From Thermomonas flagellata (GTDB lineage Bacteria > Pseudomonadota > Gammaproteobacteria > Xanthomonadales > Xanthomonadaceae): a DNA stretch of 64,000 nucleotides. The DNA is taken from NCBI RefSeq assembly GCF_022419185.1, contig NZ_JAJOZK010000010.1, forward strand, positions 59,968 to 123,967, written 5' to 3'. Numbering within the stretch: position 1 is the first letter of the stretch; each line of letters starts with the position of its first letter. Positions 21,661 to 30,914 of this stretch are shown one piece after another. A program made the translations under genes and the position numbers. The notes under the pieces are model-generated. The model did no database searches. It was not told where the DNA came from and was given only the letters and a program-made list of their open reading frames with translations.

Positions 21661-24033
21661 ATGTCTGAGAAACTGCTCGTGCGCCGCGCCGCCGTGCTCG
21701 GTGCCGGGGTGATGGGTGCGCAGATCGCCGCGCACCTGGTCAACGCCGGGGTGGACACCGTGCTGTTCGACCTGGCCGCCAAGGACGGCCCGGCCGAGGG
21801 CATCGTGCTGAAGGCGATCGCCAACCTCGGCAAGCTCTCGCCCAGCCCGCTGGCGGTCAAGTCGGTGGCGGACGCCCTGGTGCCGGCGACCTACGACACC
21901 GGCCTCGAGTTACTGCGCGGCTGCGACCTGGTGATCGAGGCGATCGCCGAGCGGATGGACTGGAAGCAGGACCTGTACCGCCGGATCGCCCCGTACGTGC
22001 CGGCGCATGCGATCCTCGCCAGCAACACGTCTGGCTTGGGAATCAATACGTTGGCGGGTGTTCTTCCGGAAGAACTCAAGCATCGCTTCTGCGGCGTGCA
22101 CTTCTTCAACCCGCCGCGCTACATGCACCTGGCCGAGTTGATCCCGGCGCAGACCACCGACCCGGCGGTGCTCGACGGGCTGGAGACCTTCCTCACCACC
22201 CAGCTCGGCAAGGGCGTGGTGCGGGCCAAGGACACCCCGAACTTCATCGGCAACCGGATCGGGGTGTTCTCGATCCTCGCCGTCGCCCACCACACCCGCG
22301 CCTTCGGCCTCGGCTTCGACGAGGTGGACGCGCTGACCGGGCCGCTGCTGGGGCGGCCGAAATCGGCGACCTACCGCACCTCGGACGTGGTCGGCCTGGA
22401 CACCATGGCGCACGTCATCCAGACCATGGCCGACACCCTGCCGGACGACCCCTGGCATGGTTACTTCCAGTCCCCCGACTGGCTGCAGGCGCTGATCGCC
22501 AAGGGCGCGCTCGGCCAGAAGACCGGGGCCGGGATCTACCGCAAGGTCGGCAAGGACATCGTGGTCCTCGACGTGGACAAGCAGGACTACCGCCCGGCCG
22601 ACCGCGGCGCGGCGCCGGAGGTGGTCGAGATCCTCAAGCTGAAGGACCCGGCCGAGAAGTTCGCCCGCCTGCGCGCCAGCCAGCACCCGCAGGCGCAGTT
22701 CCTGTGGGCCACCCTGCGCGACCTGTTCCACTACACCGCCTACCACCTGCAGGCGATCGCCGACACCGCGCGCGACGTGGATTTTGCGATCCGCTGGGGC
22801 TATGGCTGGCTGCAGGGGCCGTTCGAGACCTGGCAGTCGGCCGGCTGGAAGGCGGTGGCGCAGTGGATCGCCGAGGACATCCGCGCCGGGCGCGCGATGA
22901 GCACGGCTCCCCTGCCCGACTGGGTGTTCGACGGCCGCGACGGGGTGCACGCCGCCGGCGGCAGCTACAGCCCGGCCAAGGATGCGCTGCTGCCGCGGTC
23001 GTCGCTGCCGGTGTACCGCCGCCAGCGCTTCCCCGACCCGCTGCTCGGCGAGCGCTTCCCGCCCGGCGAGACCCTGTACGAGAACGACGGCGTGCGCCTG
23101 TGGACCGACGGCGACGGGATCGGCGTGGTCGGCTTCAAGACCAAGATGAACACCGTATCCGACGCGGTGCTGGACGGCCTGCACGAGGTGATCGAGCGCG
23201 CCGAGCGCGACCTCAAGGGCGTGGTCCTGTGGCAGCCGCGCGAGCCGTTCTCGGCCGGGGCCGACCTCGCCGGCGCGCTCGGGCTGCTGCAGGCCGGCAA
23301 GCTCGATGCGTTCGAGGCGATGGTCGCCCGCTTCCAGGCCACCAGCCAGCGCATCAAGTACGCGCTGGTGCCGGTGGTCGCGGCGGTCCGGGGGCTGGCG
23401 CTCGGCGGCGGCTGCGAATTCCAGATGCACAGCGCGCTGACCGTGGCCCACCTGGAGAGCTACATCGGCCTGGTCGAGGCCGGGGTCGGCCTGCTGCCGG
23501 CCGGCGGTGGCCTGAAGGAGCTGGCGGTGCGCGCCTCGGCCGCGGCCGGCCCGGGCGGCGACGTATTCGCCGAGCTCAAGAAAGTGTTCGAGACGGTGGC
23601 GATGGCCAAGGTCTCCTCCTCCGCCGCGGAGGCCAAGGAGCTTGGCCTGCTCCGCGCCAGCGACAAGGTCGCGTTCAACGCCTACGAGCTGCTGCACGTC
23701 GCGCGCCAGCAGGCCTTGGCGCTGCACGAGGCCGGCTATCGCCCGCCGCTGCCGGCACGGCGGGTGCAGGTCGCCGGCGAGATCGGCATCGCGACCTTCC
23801 GCATGCTGCTGGTGAACATGCTCGAAGGCCGCTTCATCAGCGACTACGACAACGAGATCGCCACCCGCATCGCCACCGTGCTGTGCGGCGGCGAGGTCGA
23901 GCGCGGTGCGCTGGTGGACGAGGACTGGCTGATCCGGCTTGAGCGCAAGCACTTCGTGGAGCTGGCGCAGCAGCCCAAGACCCAGGAGCGCATCGCGCAC
24001 ATGCTCAAGACCGGCAAGCCCCTGCGCAACTGA
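21661..24033 (+). CDS. 3-hydroxyacyl-CoA dehydrogenase / enoyl-CoA hydratase (FadN/FadB-like)
   Basis: Multifunctional beta-oxidation enzyme. 790 residues. The order is dehydrogenase first, NAD loop [19 protein letters not shown] at residues 12-30 and catalytic His in [11 protein letters not shown] near 143; then the C-terminal dehydrogenase domain; then an enoyl-CoA hydratase domain with [11 protein letters not shown] near 580 and [14 protein letters not shown] near 605. This order is reversed relative to E. coli FadB and matches the FadN/FadB2x type. Shine-Dalgarno GGAGAG lies 6-11 bases upstream. It is followed 20 bases later by the thiolase gene, so the pair forms one beta-oxidation operon under the TetR regulator. 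Confidence 0.93.
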   Translation: MSEKLLVRRAAVLGAGVMGAQIAAHLVNAGVDTVLFDLAAKDGPAEGIVLKAIANLGKLSPSPLAVKSVADALVPATYDTGLELLRGCDLVIEAIAERMDWKQDLYRRIAPYVPAHAILASNTSGLGINTLAGVLPEELKHRFCGVHFFNPPRYMHLAELIPAQTTDPAVLDGLETFLTTQLGKGVVRAKDTPNFIGNRIGVFSILAVAHHTRAFGLGFDEVDALTGPLLGRPKSATYRTSDVVGLDTMAHVIQTMADTLPDDPWHGYFQSPDWLQALIAKGALGQKTGAGIYRKVGKDIVVLDVDKQDYRPADRGAAPEVVEILKLKDPAEKFARLRASQHPQAQFLWATLRDLFHYTAYHLQAIADTARDVDFAIRWGYGWLQGPFETWQSAGWKAVAQWIAEDIRAGRAMSTAPLPDWVFDGRDGVHAAGGSYSPAKDALLPRSSLPVYRRQRFPDPLLGERFPPGETLYENDGVRLWTDGDGIGVVGFKTKMNTVSDAVLDGLHEVIERAERDLKGVVLWQPREPFSAGADLAGALGLLQAGKLDAFEAMVARFQATSQRIKYALVPVVAAVRGLALGGGCEFQMHSALTVAHLESYIGLVEAGVGLLPAGGGLKELAVRASAAAGPGGDVFAELKKVFETVAMAKVSSSAAEAKELGLLRASDKVAFNAYELLHVARQQALALHEAGYRPPLPARRVQVAGEIGIATFRMLLVNMLEGRFISDYDNEIATRIATVLCGGEVERGALVDEDWLIRLERKHFVELAQQPKTQERIAHMLKTGKPLRN

Positions 24034-24053
24034 GCGACGACGAGGACAACCCC

Positions 24054-25259
24054 ATGAGCAAGCAGATCCAGGACGCCTACATCGTCGCCGCGACCCGCAC
24101 CCCGGTCGGCAAGGCGCCGCGCGGCGTGTTCCGCAACACCCGCCCCGACGACATGCTGGCGCACGTGCTCAAGGCCGTGGTCGCGCAGGCACCGGGCATC
24201 GACCCGGCACGTATCGACGATGCCATCATCGGCTGCGCCATGCCCGAGGCCGAGCAAGGCATGAACGTGGCGCGCATCGGCGTGCTGCTGGCCGGCCTGC
24301 CGGAGAGCGTCGGCGGGCAGACCATCAATCGCTTCTGCTCCTCCGGGCTGCAGGCGGTGGCGCTGGCCGCGCAGCAGATCCAGCTCGGCAACGCCGACCT
24401 GGTGCTGGCCGGCGGCACCGAGTCGATGAGCATGGTGCCGATGATGGGCAACAAGGTCGCGCTGTCGCCGGCGGTGTTCCGCGACGACCACGTGGCGATC
24501 GCCTACGGCATGGGCATCACCGCCGAAAAGGTCGCCGAGCGCTGGCAGGTCAGCCGCGAGGACCAGGACGCGTTCGCGCTGGCCTCGCACCAGAAGGCGC
24601 TGGCGGCGCAGGCCGCCGGCGAGTTCCGCGACGAGATCACCCCGTACGAGGTCGTGGCGCGGCTGCCCGACCTCGCCGGCAACACCATCCAGCTCAAGAA
24701 GCGCCTGGTGGAACAGGACGAGGGCCCGCGCGCCGACACCTCGCTGGAGGGCCTGGCGCGCCTGCGCCCGGTGTTCCGCAACGGCCAGGCCGGCGGCACC
24801 GTGACCGCCGGCAACAGCTCGCAGATGAGCGACGGCGCCGCCGCGGTGCTGCTGGCCTCCGAGCAGGCGATCAAGGACTACGGCCTGACCCCGCTGGCGC
24901 GCTTCGTCAGCTTCGCGGTGGCCGGGGTGCCGCCGGAGATCATGGGCATCGGCCCGATCGCCGCCATCCCCAAGGCGCTGCAGCGGGCCGGCCTCGGCCT
25001 GGACCGGATCGACTGGATCGAGCTGAACGAGGCGTTCGCCGCGCAGTCGCTGGCGGTAATCCGCGACTGCAAGCTCGATCCGGGCAAGGTCAACCCGCTC
25101 GGCGGCGCAATCGCGCTCGGCCACCCGCTGGGCACCACCGGTGCCAAGCTGACCGCGACCGTGGTGCACGGCCTGCGCCGGCGCAAGCTCAAGTACGGCA
25201 TGGTGACCATGTGCATCGGCACCGGGATGGGGGCGGCGGGAATCTTCGAATCCCTCTGA
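24054..25259 (+). CDS. fadA: Acetyl-CoA acyltransferase (3-ketoacyl-CoA thiolase)
   Basis: Cleaves 3-ketoacyl-CoA with CoA to acetyl-CoA and a shortened acyl-CoA. 401 residues. The nucleophilic Cys is in NRFCSSGLQAVALAAQQI (about 95), the base His in GHPLGTTGAKL (about 355) and the second Cys in MCIGTGMGAAGIFE at the C terminus. Partner of the upstream dehydrogenase/hydratase. A perfect stem-loop terminator follows at 25281. Confidence 0.96.
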   Translation: MSKQIQDAYIVAATRTPVGKAPRGVFRNTRPDDMLAHVLKAVVAQAPGIDPARIDDAIIGCAMPEAEQGMNVARIGVLLAGLPESVGGQTINRFCSSGLQAVALAAQQIQLGNADLVLAGGTESMSMVPMMGNKVALSPAVFRDDHVAIAYGMGITAEKVAERWQVSREDQDAFALASHQKALAAQAAGEFRDEITPYEVVARLPDLAGNTIQLKKRLVEQDEGPRADTSLEGLARLRPVFRNGQAGGTVTAGNSSQMSDGAAAVLLASEQAIKDYGLTPLARFVSFAVAGVPPEIMGIGPIAAIPKALQRAGLGLDRIDWIELNEAFAAQSLAVIRDCKLDPGKVNPLGGAIALGHPLGTTGAKLTATVVHGLRRRKLKYGMVTMCIGTGMGAAGIFESL

Positions 25260-25280
25260 CCCGCAGCGTTCCGAGCACAG

Positions 25281-25308
25281 GCAAACGGCGCCGCAAGGCG
25301 CCGTTTGC
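25281..25308 (+). terminator. Intrinsic terminator after fadA
   Basis: Perfect 12-base stem GCAAACGGCGCC/GGCGCCGTTTGC with a GCAA tetraloop, 21 bases after the fadA stop. The following GTTGGG is a weak tail. It separates fadA from the convergent galU; bases 25309-25459 hold no other feature I can see. Confidence 0.85.
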
Positions 25309-25459
25309 GTTGGGCACGCCGGCGGCCCCGCCCGTGGTTCGAACGGGGCTTCTCGCTACTGAGACTTCTCGCAAACCAACCGCCGCAGCGCCGCCGGCAC
25401 CACGGCCTCCGGCAGCGACACGGTCTGACCGCATCACCGTCGGCCGAGCAGGCCGCGGG

Positions 25460-26371
25460 TCAGGTCTCGACCACGCCCATCGCGTCCAGCGCGTGTTGCA
25501 TCAGCCCGCGCGCGGCCTCGCTGAGGGTCTCGTGGTCGAGCGCGTAGCGGATGGTGGCCTCGACCAGGCCGAGATGGGTGCCGCAGTCGAAGCGGGTGCC
25601 GTGGAAGCGGAACGCGTCCACCCGCTCGCGCGCGAGCAGCGCCGCGATCGCGTCGGTGAGCTGGATCTCGCCGCCGGCGCCCTTGGGCGTGCGCTCGAGC
25701 AGGTCGAAGATCGCCGGGCTCAGGATGTAGCGGCCGACCACCGCCAGCGTGCTCGGCGCGGCCTCCGGCGCGGGCTTCTCGACGATCTGGCGGATCCGCC
25801 CGGCCTGGCCGTCGAAAATATCGGTGGCGACGATGCCGTAGCTGCCGGTCTGCGCGCGCGGCACGTCCTGCACCGCGACCACGCTGGCGCCGGTCGCCTG
25901 CGCGTGCGCGGCCATCTGCGCCAGCGCGCCCGGCCCGCGGCTCCAGATCAGATCGTCCGGCAGCAGCACCGCGAACGGCTGCGCGCCGACCACCGGGCGC
26001 GCGCACAGCACCGCATGCCCGAGCCCGAGCGCCTCCGCCTGGGTCACGAACACCGCGCGCACGCCCTCCGGCAGCACGTTGCGCACCAGCCGCAGCTGCT
26101 CGGCCTTGCCGGCGCGCTCGAGCTTCTGCTCCAGCTCGTAGGCCTTGTCGAAGTAGTCGGCGACCGCGTGCTTGTAGCGGTTGGTGATGAACACCAGGGT
26201 GTCGCAGCCGGCGGCGATCGCCTCGTCCACCGCGTACTGGATCAGCGGCCGGTCCACGATCGGCAGCATCTCCTTGGGCACGGTCTTGGTCGCCGGCAGA
26301 AAGCGGGTGCCGAGCCCGGCGACCGGGAACACGGCGATGCGCACGCGCGGGGAGTCGGAGGTCTGGTGCAT
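25460..26371 (-). CDS. galU: UTP-glucose-1-phosphate uridylyltransferase
   Basis: Makes UDP-glucose for exopolysaccharide, LPS and osmolyte synthesis. 303 residues. Signature nucleotide site FPVAGLGTRFLPATKTVPKEM at about residues 13-33 (quoted in parts), LPIVDRPLIQYAVDEA, and the central LPDDLI and VEKPAPE elements. Last gene of the minus-strand unit after the CapD-like dehydratase (27-base gap), so sugar-nucleotide supply is encoded with envelope sugar genes. Confidence 0.96.
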   Translation of the reverse strand: MHQTSDSPRVRIAVFPVAGLGTRFLPATKTVPKEMLPIVDRPLIQYAVDEAIAAGCDTLVFITNRYKHAVADYFDKAYELEQKLERAGKAEQLRLVRNVLPEGVRAVFVTQAEALGLGHAVLCARPVVGAQPFAVLLPDDLIWSRGPGALAQMAAHAQATGASVVAVQDVPRAQTGSYGIVATDIFDGQAGRIRQIVEKPAPEAAPSTLAVVGRYILSPAIFDLLERTPKGAGGEIQLTDAIAALLARERVDAFRFHGTRFDCGTHLGLVEATIRYALDHETLSEAARGLMQHALDAMGVVET

Positions 26372-26398
26372 GCGGGGACGTACGGCGATGGCAGGGGG

Positions 26399-28303
26399 TC
26401 AGGGCTGGCGCGCGCGGCGCGCGGGGAAGGCGAGCACGGTGGCGGCGCCGCCGGCATCGTCGCCGACCGGGACGAAGTCCGGCACCGCCGAGCGCAGCGC
26501 GGCCGCCAGCTGCTCCAGGTCGTAGTCGCGCACGCCCTGGCGCAGTGCCTCCAGCGCCTGCTCGACCCGCTCCGGGCTGACGCTGCGCGCGGTCGCCTGC
26601 AGGATCTTGGGATGCTGGGTCGGGCTGTAGCGCTCGTCGCTGTGGAACAGCGTCTCGTGCAGCTTCTCGCCCGGGCGCAACCCGGTGTATTCGATCGCGA
26701 TGTCGCGCCCGGGCTGCTTGCCGGCCAGCCGGATCATCTGCTCGGCCAGCATCCGGATCGACACCGGCTCGCCCATGTCGAGGGTGTAGATCGCCTGCTG
26801 CGCACCGATCGCGGCGGCCTGCAGGATCAGCTGGCAGGCCTCGGGAATGGTCATGAAATAGCGGGTGACCTCCGGATCGGTGACCGTGACCGGGCCGCCG
26901 CGGCGGATCTGCTCGCGGAACAGCGGCACCACGCTGCCGGCCGAATCCAGCACGTTGCCGAAGCGTACCGTCACGAACCGCGTCGAGCGCGCGTCCACCA
27001 GCGCCTGGCAGACCATCTCGGCCAGCCGCTTGGTGGCGCCCAGCACGTTCACCGGATCCACCGCCTTGTCGGTGGAGATCAGCACGAAGGTGCCCACCCC
27101 GGCGGCGCGGCTGGCGCGCGCCACCACCTCGGAGGCCAGCACGTTGTTGCGCACCGCCTCGCGCAGCTGTTGCTGGAGGAGCGGGACCTGCTTGTAGGCC
27201 GCGGCGTGGAACACCGCATCCGGCGGCTCCGCGCCGAGCGCATGGCGGATGGTGGCCGGATCGCCGCAGTCGCCGAGCACCGGCACGCAGGCGATGTCCG
27301 GGAAATCGCGGCGCAGGCCGGCATGCACGGTGAGCAGCGCCAGCTCGTCGATCTCCAGCAGCACGATCCGGCGCGCGCCATGGCGGGCGCATTGGCGGCA
27401 CAGCTCGGCGCCGATCGAGCCGCCGGCGCCGGTCACCAGCACCGCACGCCCGCCCAGCCAGGCGCGGATCGCCTTCCAGTCCGGGGTCACCGGCTGGCGC
27501 CCGAGCAGATCCTCGATCGCCACCTCCTTCAGTTGCCCGGGCAGGAAGCGGCCCTCGAGGATGTCGTCCAGCCGCGGCACGGTCCGGAACGGCACCCCGC
27601 TGTCCTCGCACAGGCCGACCACCCGGCGCATGCCCGCGGCATCCAGCGAGGGGATGGCGATCACCAGCAGCTGCGCCGCGGTCTCGCGCGCGATGCGGGC
27701 GACGTCGTCGATCCGCCCCAGCACCGGCAGGCCCTGCAGGCGCGCCCCGCGCAGCGCGGTGGCATCGTCGAGGAAGCCCACCGGGTCGTAGCGGCCGGTC
27801 CGGCGCAGGTCGCGCACCAGCGCCTCGCCCGCCTGCCCCGCGCCCAGGATCAGGACGCGCTCGGCGCCTTCGTCGGTGCGCAGCATGCGCTGGTCCTTCC
27901 AGGCCCGGAACAGCAGGCGCGGGATGCCCAGCAGCAGGGTCAGCACGAACGGATACAGCAGCAGCGCCGCGCGCGAAACCAGATCCAGCCGGCTGTAGAA
28001 GAACAGCCCGATCACCAGGCCCAGCAGCCCCAGCAGGCTGGCCTTGAAGATGTTGAGCAGGTCCGGGACGCTGGCGAAGCGCCACAGCCCGCGGTACAGG
28101 CCGACCTTCCAGAACACCAGCCCCTGGGCCAGCATCACGATCAGCACCGTGGGCGAGAACGGATCGAGGTCCAGCGGCGTCGGCTGCAGCGCGTAGCGCA
28201 GGTAATGCAGGCCCTGCCAGCACACCCACACCATCGCCAGGTCGTGGGTGGCCACCGCCAGTCGCGGCAGCCGGTACTTCAGCCTGTCCTTCCATGTGCT
28301 CAT
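26399..28303 (-). CDS. CapD/WbpM-type membrane nucleotide-sugar 4,6-dehydratase
   Basis: Membrane-anchored UDP-GlcNAc/UDP-GalNAc 4,6-dehydratase family, the first step to amino- and deoxy-sugars of O-antigen or capsule. 634 residues. Four membrane helices in the first 130 residues; a CoA-binding-like Rossmann domain with VLILGAGQAGEALVRDL; then the short-chain dehydrogenase domain with VLVTGAGGSIGAELCRQ (about 300) and STDKAVDPVNVLGATKR. The usual Tyr of YxxxK is Leu here (VLGATK), as in the long WbpM subclass, which uses Met or another residue in this role. Its start overlaps the glycosyltransferase stop by 4 bases. Confidence 0.92.
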   Translation of the reverse strand: MSTWKDRLKYRLPRLAVATHDLAMVWVCWQGLHYLRYALQPTPLDLDPFSPTVLIVMLAQGLVFWKVGLYRGLWRFASVPDLLNIFKASLLGLLGLVIGLFFYSRLDLVSRAALLLYPFVLTLLLGIPRLLFRAWKDQRMLRTDEGAERVLILGAGQAGEALVRDLRRTGRYDPVGFLDDATALRGARLQGLPVLGRIDDVARIARETAAQLLVIAIPSLDAAGMRRVVGLCEDSGVPFRTVPRLDDILEGRFLPGQLKEVAIEDLLGRQPVTPDWKAIRAWLGGRAVLVTGAGGSIGAELCRQCARHGARRIVLLEIDELALLTVHAGLRRDFPDIACVPVLGDCGDPATIRHALGAEPPDAVFHAAAYKQVPLLQQQLREAVRNNVLASEVVARASRAAGVGTFVLISTDKAVDPVNVLGATKRLAEMVCQALVDARSTRFVTVRFGNVLDSAGSVVPLFREQIRRGGPVTVTDPEVTRYFMTIPEACQLILQAAAIGAQQAIYTLDMGEPVSIRMLAEQMIRLAGKQPGRDIAIEYTGLRPGEKLHETLFHSDERYSPTQHPKILQATARSVSPERVEQALEALRQGVRDYDLEQLAAALRSAVPDFVPVGDDAGGAATVLAFPARRARQP

Positions 28304-29289
28304 GCCGTGCGTCCCTCGCCACTGCCGCGGCGCAGCCAGCCCCACAGGCCGCCGGCCAGCAGCGCGGCCGCCGTCGGCACCTGCCATGCGGCCTGCGCCG
28401 GCAGGCGCGGCGCCGCGTACAGCATGACCGCGCAGGCCAGCGCCGTCCACCCCGCATATGCGAGGGTCACGACGTGGTGGCCGCGACGCCGGCTCCAGCA
28501 CTGGTAGGCATGCTGCACGTGCGGCTGCCACCAGCGCTCGCCACGGCGGATGCGGTCGGCCAGGGTCAGGCCGCTGTCGGCCAGCATCGCCAGCGGCGGC
28601 AACAGCAGCCAGGGCCACTCCGCCGGCGGCAGCGCCAGCGCGGCCAGGCCGAGCAGGAGCGCGACCGCATAGCCGAGGCTGCCGCTGCCGACATCGCCGA
28701 GAAAGACCCGCGCGCGCGGCAGGTTCCACGGCAGGAAGCCGGCGCAGGCGGCGGCCAGGGCGATCCCGGCCGCACCCGCGGTGGCAGGCGCGAGCAGCGC
28801 CAGCGCCAGGCCGCACAGCAGGGCCTGGCTTGCGGCCAAGCCGTCGATGCCGTCCATGAAGTTCCAGGCGTTCACCAGCCCCAGCGCCATCCCCGCCGCG
28901 AGCGCCGCCAACGGCAGCCCGCCGCCCAGCCGGTGCAGCGCGAGTGCCAGCAGCAACGCGGCCGCGGCGTGCGCCAGCAGGCGCGGCCAGGCGGGCAGCG
29001 GGCGGTGGTCGTCCCAGCCGCCGGCCAGCGCGACCAGCGCCAGGCCCGCGGCGAGCAGGCCCCAGGGCAGCGGATCCGGCGCGCGCAGCCCCAGCACCAC
29101 GAGCGTGCCGACCAGGGCCAGCGCGATCCCGATGCCGCCGCCGCGCGGGGTCGGCACCGCGTGGCTGCGGCGATCCCCGGGCAGATCCAGCAGTCCGCGG
29201 GCATGCGCGTGCACGATCGCCCAGCGCGCGCCCGCCCAGGCCACCGCCGCGACCGCCAACGCGCCGGCCGCGGCCTCAGACCACGGCAT
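28300..29289 (-). CDS. WecA/WbpL-type undecaprenyl-phosphate sugar-1-phosphate transferase
   Basis: Polytopic transferase that starts O-antigen or related glycan synthesis on undecaprenyl phosphate. 329 residues with about ten membrane helices. Family motifs: AGGWDDHRPL (Asp-Asp metal site, about residue 90), NAWNFMDGIDGLAA (about 140), RVFLGDVGSGSLGY (about 195) and the late RRGHH motif. Overlaps lapB by 14 bases and the dehydratase by 4. Partner enzymes suggest lipid-linked O-unit initiation; the exact sugar cannot be read from sequence. Confidence 0.9.
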   Translation of the reverse strand: MPWSEAAAGALAVAAVAWAGARWAIVHAHARGLLDLPGDRRSHAVPTPRGGGIGIALALVGTLVVLGLRAPDPLPWGLLAAGLALVALAGGWDDHRPLPAWPRLLAHAAAALLLALALHRLGGGLPLAALAAGMALGLVNAWNFMDGIDGLAASQALLCGLALALLAPATAGAAGIALAAACAGFLPWNLPRARVFLGDVGSGSLGYAVALLLGLAALALPPAEWPWLLLPPLAMLADSGLTLADRIRRGERWWQPHVQHAYQCWSRRRGHHVVTLAYAGWTALACAVMLYAAPRLPAQAAWQVPTAAALLAGGLWGWLRRGSGEGRTA

Positions 29290-30454
29290 AGTTCAGCAGC
29301 GGCTTGACCGTGCCCCACTCCTTGCAACTCGGGCACTGCCAGTGGTGGCTGCGCGCCCCGAAGCCGCAGCGGTTGCAGCGGTAGCTCGGGTTGCGCACCA
29401 GCAGTTGGTCGGTGATGTGCTTGAGGTCGTGCAGGGTCGCCCGGGCGTCCGCGCCCTCGGCCAGGGTGAGGTCGATCAGCGCCGCCTCGCCGCGCACCGA
29501 GGGCCGGTCCTTGAGCTGCTGGCCGAGGTAGCGGCGCGCGGCGCCCACACCCTCCTCCGCCTCCAGCATCCGGGTCAGCGCCAGCACCGGCGCGATCCCG
29601 CGGTAGTGCTCGCACATTTCCGACAGGAACGCGCGCGCGCCGCTGCGGTCGCCGGTCTGCTCGTAGTTCTCCAGCAGGAGCGGCAGGATCACCGGCAGGA
29701 ACTCCGGGTCGTGGCGGGCGGCGCGCTCGAGCGCGCGGATCGCGGCCTGGGTGTTGCCGGCCTCGGCGTCGAGCCGGCCTTCGATGATGCCGGCACGCAC
29801 CGACACCGGGTCGGCGGCGTAGGCGCGCGCGACCGCCGCGCGCGCCGCGGCGGCGTCGCCGTTGCTGCGGTGGCGGTCGGCCAGTTCGCATTCGAAGTGC
29901 GCGATCAGCCGCCCCATCGGCTCGCCGGTCGCCTGCTCGTAGCGGCGCGCATTGGCGATCGCCTTCTCCCAGTCGCGCTCGGCCTGGTAGATGGCGATCA
30001 GGTGGCGCAGCGCCTGCGGCGCGCGCTGGTCAAGCTGGGCGAGGTCGTTGAACACGGTCTCGGCGCGGTCGAGCAGGCCGGCGCGCATGTAGTCCTCGCC
30101 GAGCGCGGACAGCGCCTGGATCTTCTGGGTGTCCGACAGGTCCGGGCGTTGCGCCAGCGCCTGGTGCAGCCGGATCGCGCGGTCGACCTCGCCGCGCCGG
30201 CGGAACAGGTGGCCGAGCGCGACCTGGGTCTCGAAGGTGTCCTTGTCCAGTTCGGCGACATGCAGGAACAGCTCGATCGCCTTGTCCGGCTGCTCGTTGA
30301 GCAGGTAGTTCAGGCCGCGGAAGTAGGTGGTGGACAGCTTGCTGACCTGGCGGTCGCGGTGGTGCTCGCCGCCGCGGCGCCCGATCACCCAGCCGAGCAC
30401 GGCGGCGAGCGGCACGAACACGAACAGCGGCCACCATTGCTCGAGCAGATCCAT
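29276..30454 (-). CDS. lapB: LPS assembly protein LapB (YciM)
   Basis: Inner-membrane TPR protein that in E. coli guides FtsH to LpxC and so limits LPS synthesis. 392 residues. N-terminal membrane helix WWPLFVFVPLAAVLGWVIG (about 7-25), about nine TPR motifs, and a C-terminal rubredoxin-like zinc domain with CNRCGFGARSHHWQCPSC. It lies after ihfB as usual, but the small partner gene lapA normally between them is not found; the 85-base gap is too short to hold it. Confidence 0.94.
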   Translation of the reverse strand: MDLLEQWWPLFVFVPLAAVLGWVIGRRGGEHHRDRQVSKLSTTYFRGLNYLLNEQPDKAIELFLHVAELDKDTFETQVALGHLFRRRGEVDRAIRLHQALAQRPDLSDTQKIQALSALGEDYMRAGLLDRAETVFNDLAQLDQRAPQALRHLIAIYQAERDWEKAIANARRYEQATGEPMGRLIAHFECELADRHRSNGDAAAARAAVARAYAADPVSVRAGIIEGRLDAEAGNTQAAIRALERAARHDPEFLPVILPLLLENYEQTGDRSGARAFLSEMCEHYRGIAPVLALTRMLEAEEGVGAARRYLGQQLKDRPSVRGEAALIDLTLAEGADARATLHDLKHITDQLLVRNPSYRCNRCGFGARSHHWQCPSCKEWGTVKPLLNYAVV

Positions 30455-30539
30455 CCTGTGTCCTCTCGCCTGGACGCCGGGGGTCGCCCGGGCGCGGCCG
30501 CGGCGGGCCGTACGAACCCGCGTAGCTTACCGGAGTGGT

Positions 30540-30842
30540 TCAGTCGTCGTGCGGCAACGGCTGCACGTCGGCGACGCCCTCACGCAGCTCCTTGCCGGGC
30601 TTGAAGTGCGGCACATGCTTGCCGGGCAAGGCCACCGCCTCGCCGGTCTTGGGATTGCGGCCGGTGCGCGGCGGCCGGAAATGCAGCGAGAAGCTGCCGA
30701 ACCCGCGCACCTCGATGCGCTGCCCGCGCGCCAGCGCGGCGGTCATCATCTGCAGCAGCGCCTTCACCGCGAGGTCGACGTCGTCGGCCTTCAGGTGCGG
30801 CTGGCGGCGGGCCAGCAGTTCGATCAGTTCGGACTTGGTCAT
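30540..30842 (-). CDS. ihfB: Integration host factor subunit beta
   Basis: DNA-bending nucleoid protein acting with IhfA. 100 residues, starting [13 protein letters not shown]. It has the beta-arm motif [10 protein letters not shown] and the Pro-containing tip that inserts into the minor groove, with [17 protein letters not shown] upstream of it. Directly after rpsA (72-base gap), the conserved order. Confidence 0.96.
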   Translation of the reverse strand: MTKSELIELLARRQPHLKADDVDLAVKALLQMMTAALARGQRIEVRGFGSFSLHFRPPRTGRNPKTGEAVALPGKHVPHFKPGKELREGVADVQPLPHDD

Positions 30843-30914
30843 GGCGGACGTTGGCGTGGCCGGCGGCGGCCCGGCAGAAGGCCGGGCCGCCGCGCGTGCG
30901 CCGCGCCGGGCGCG

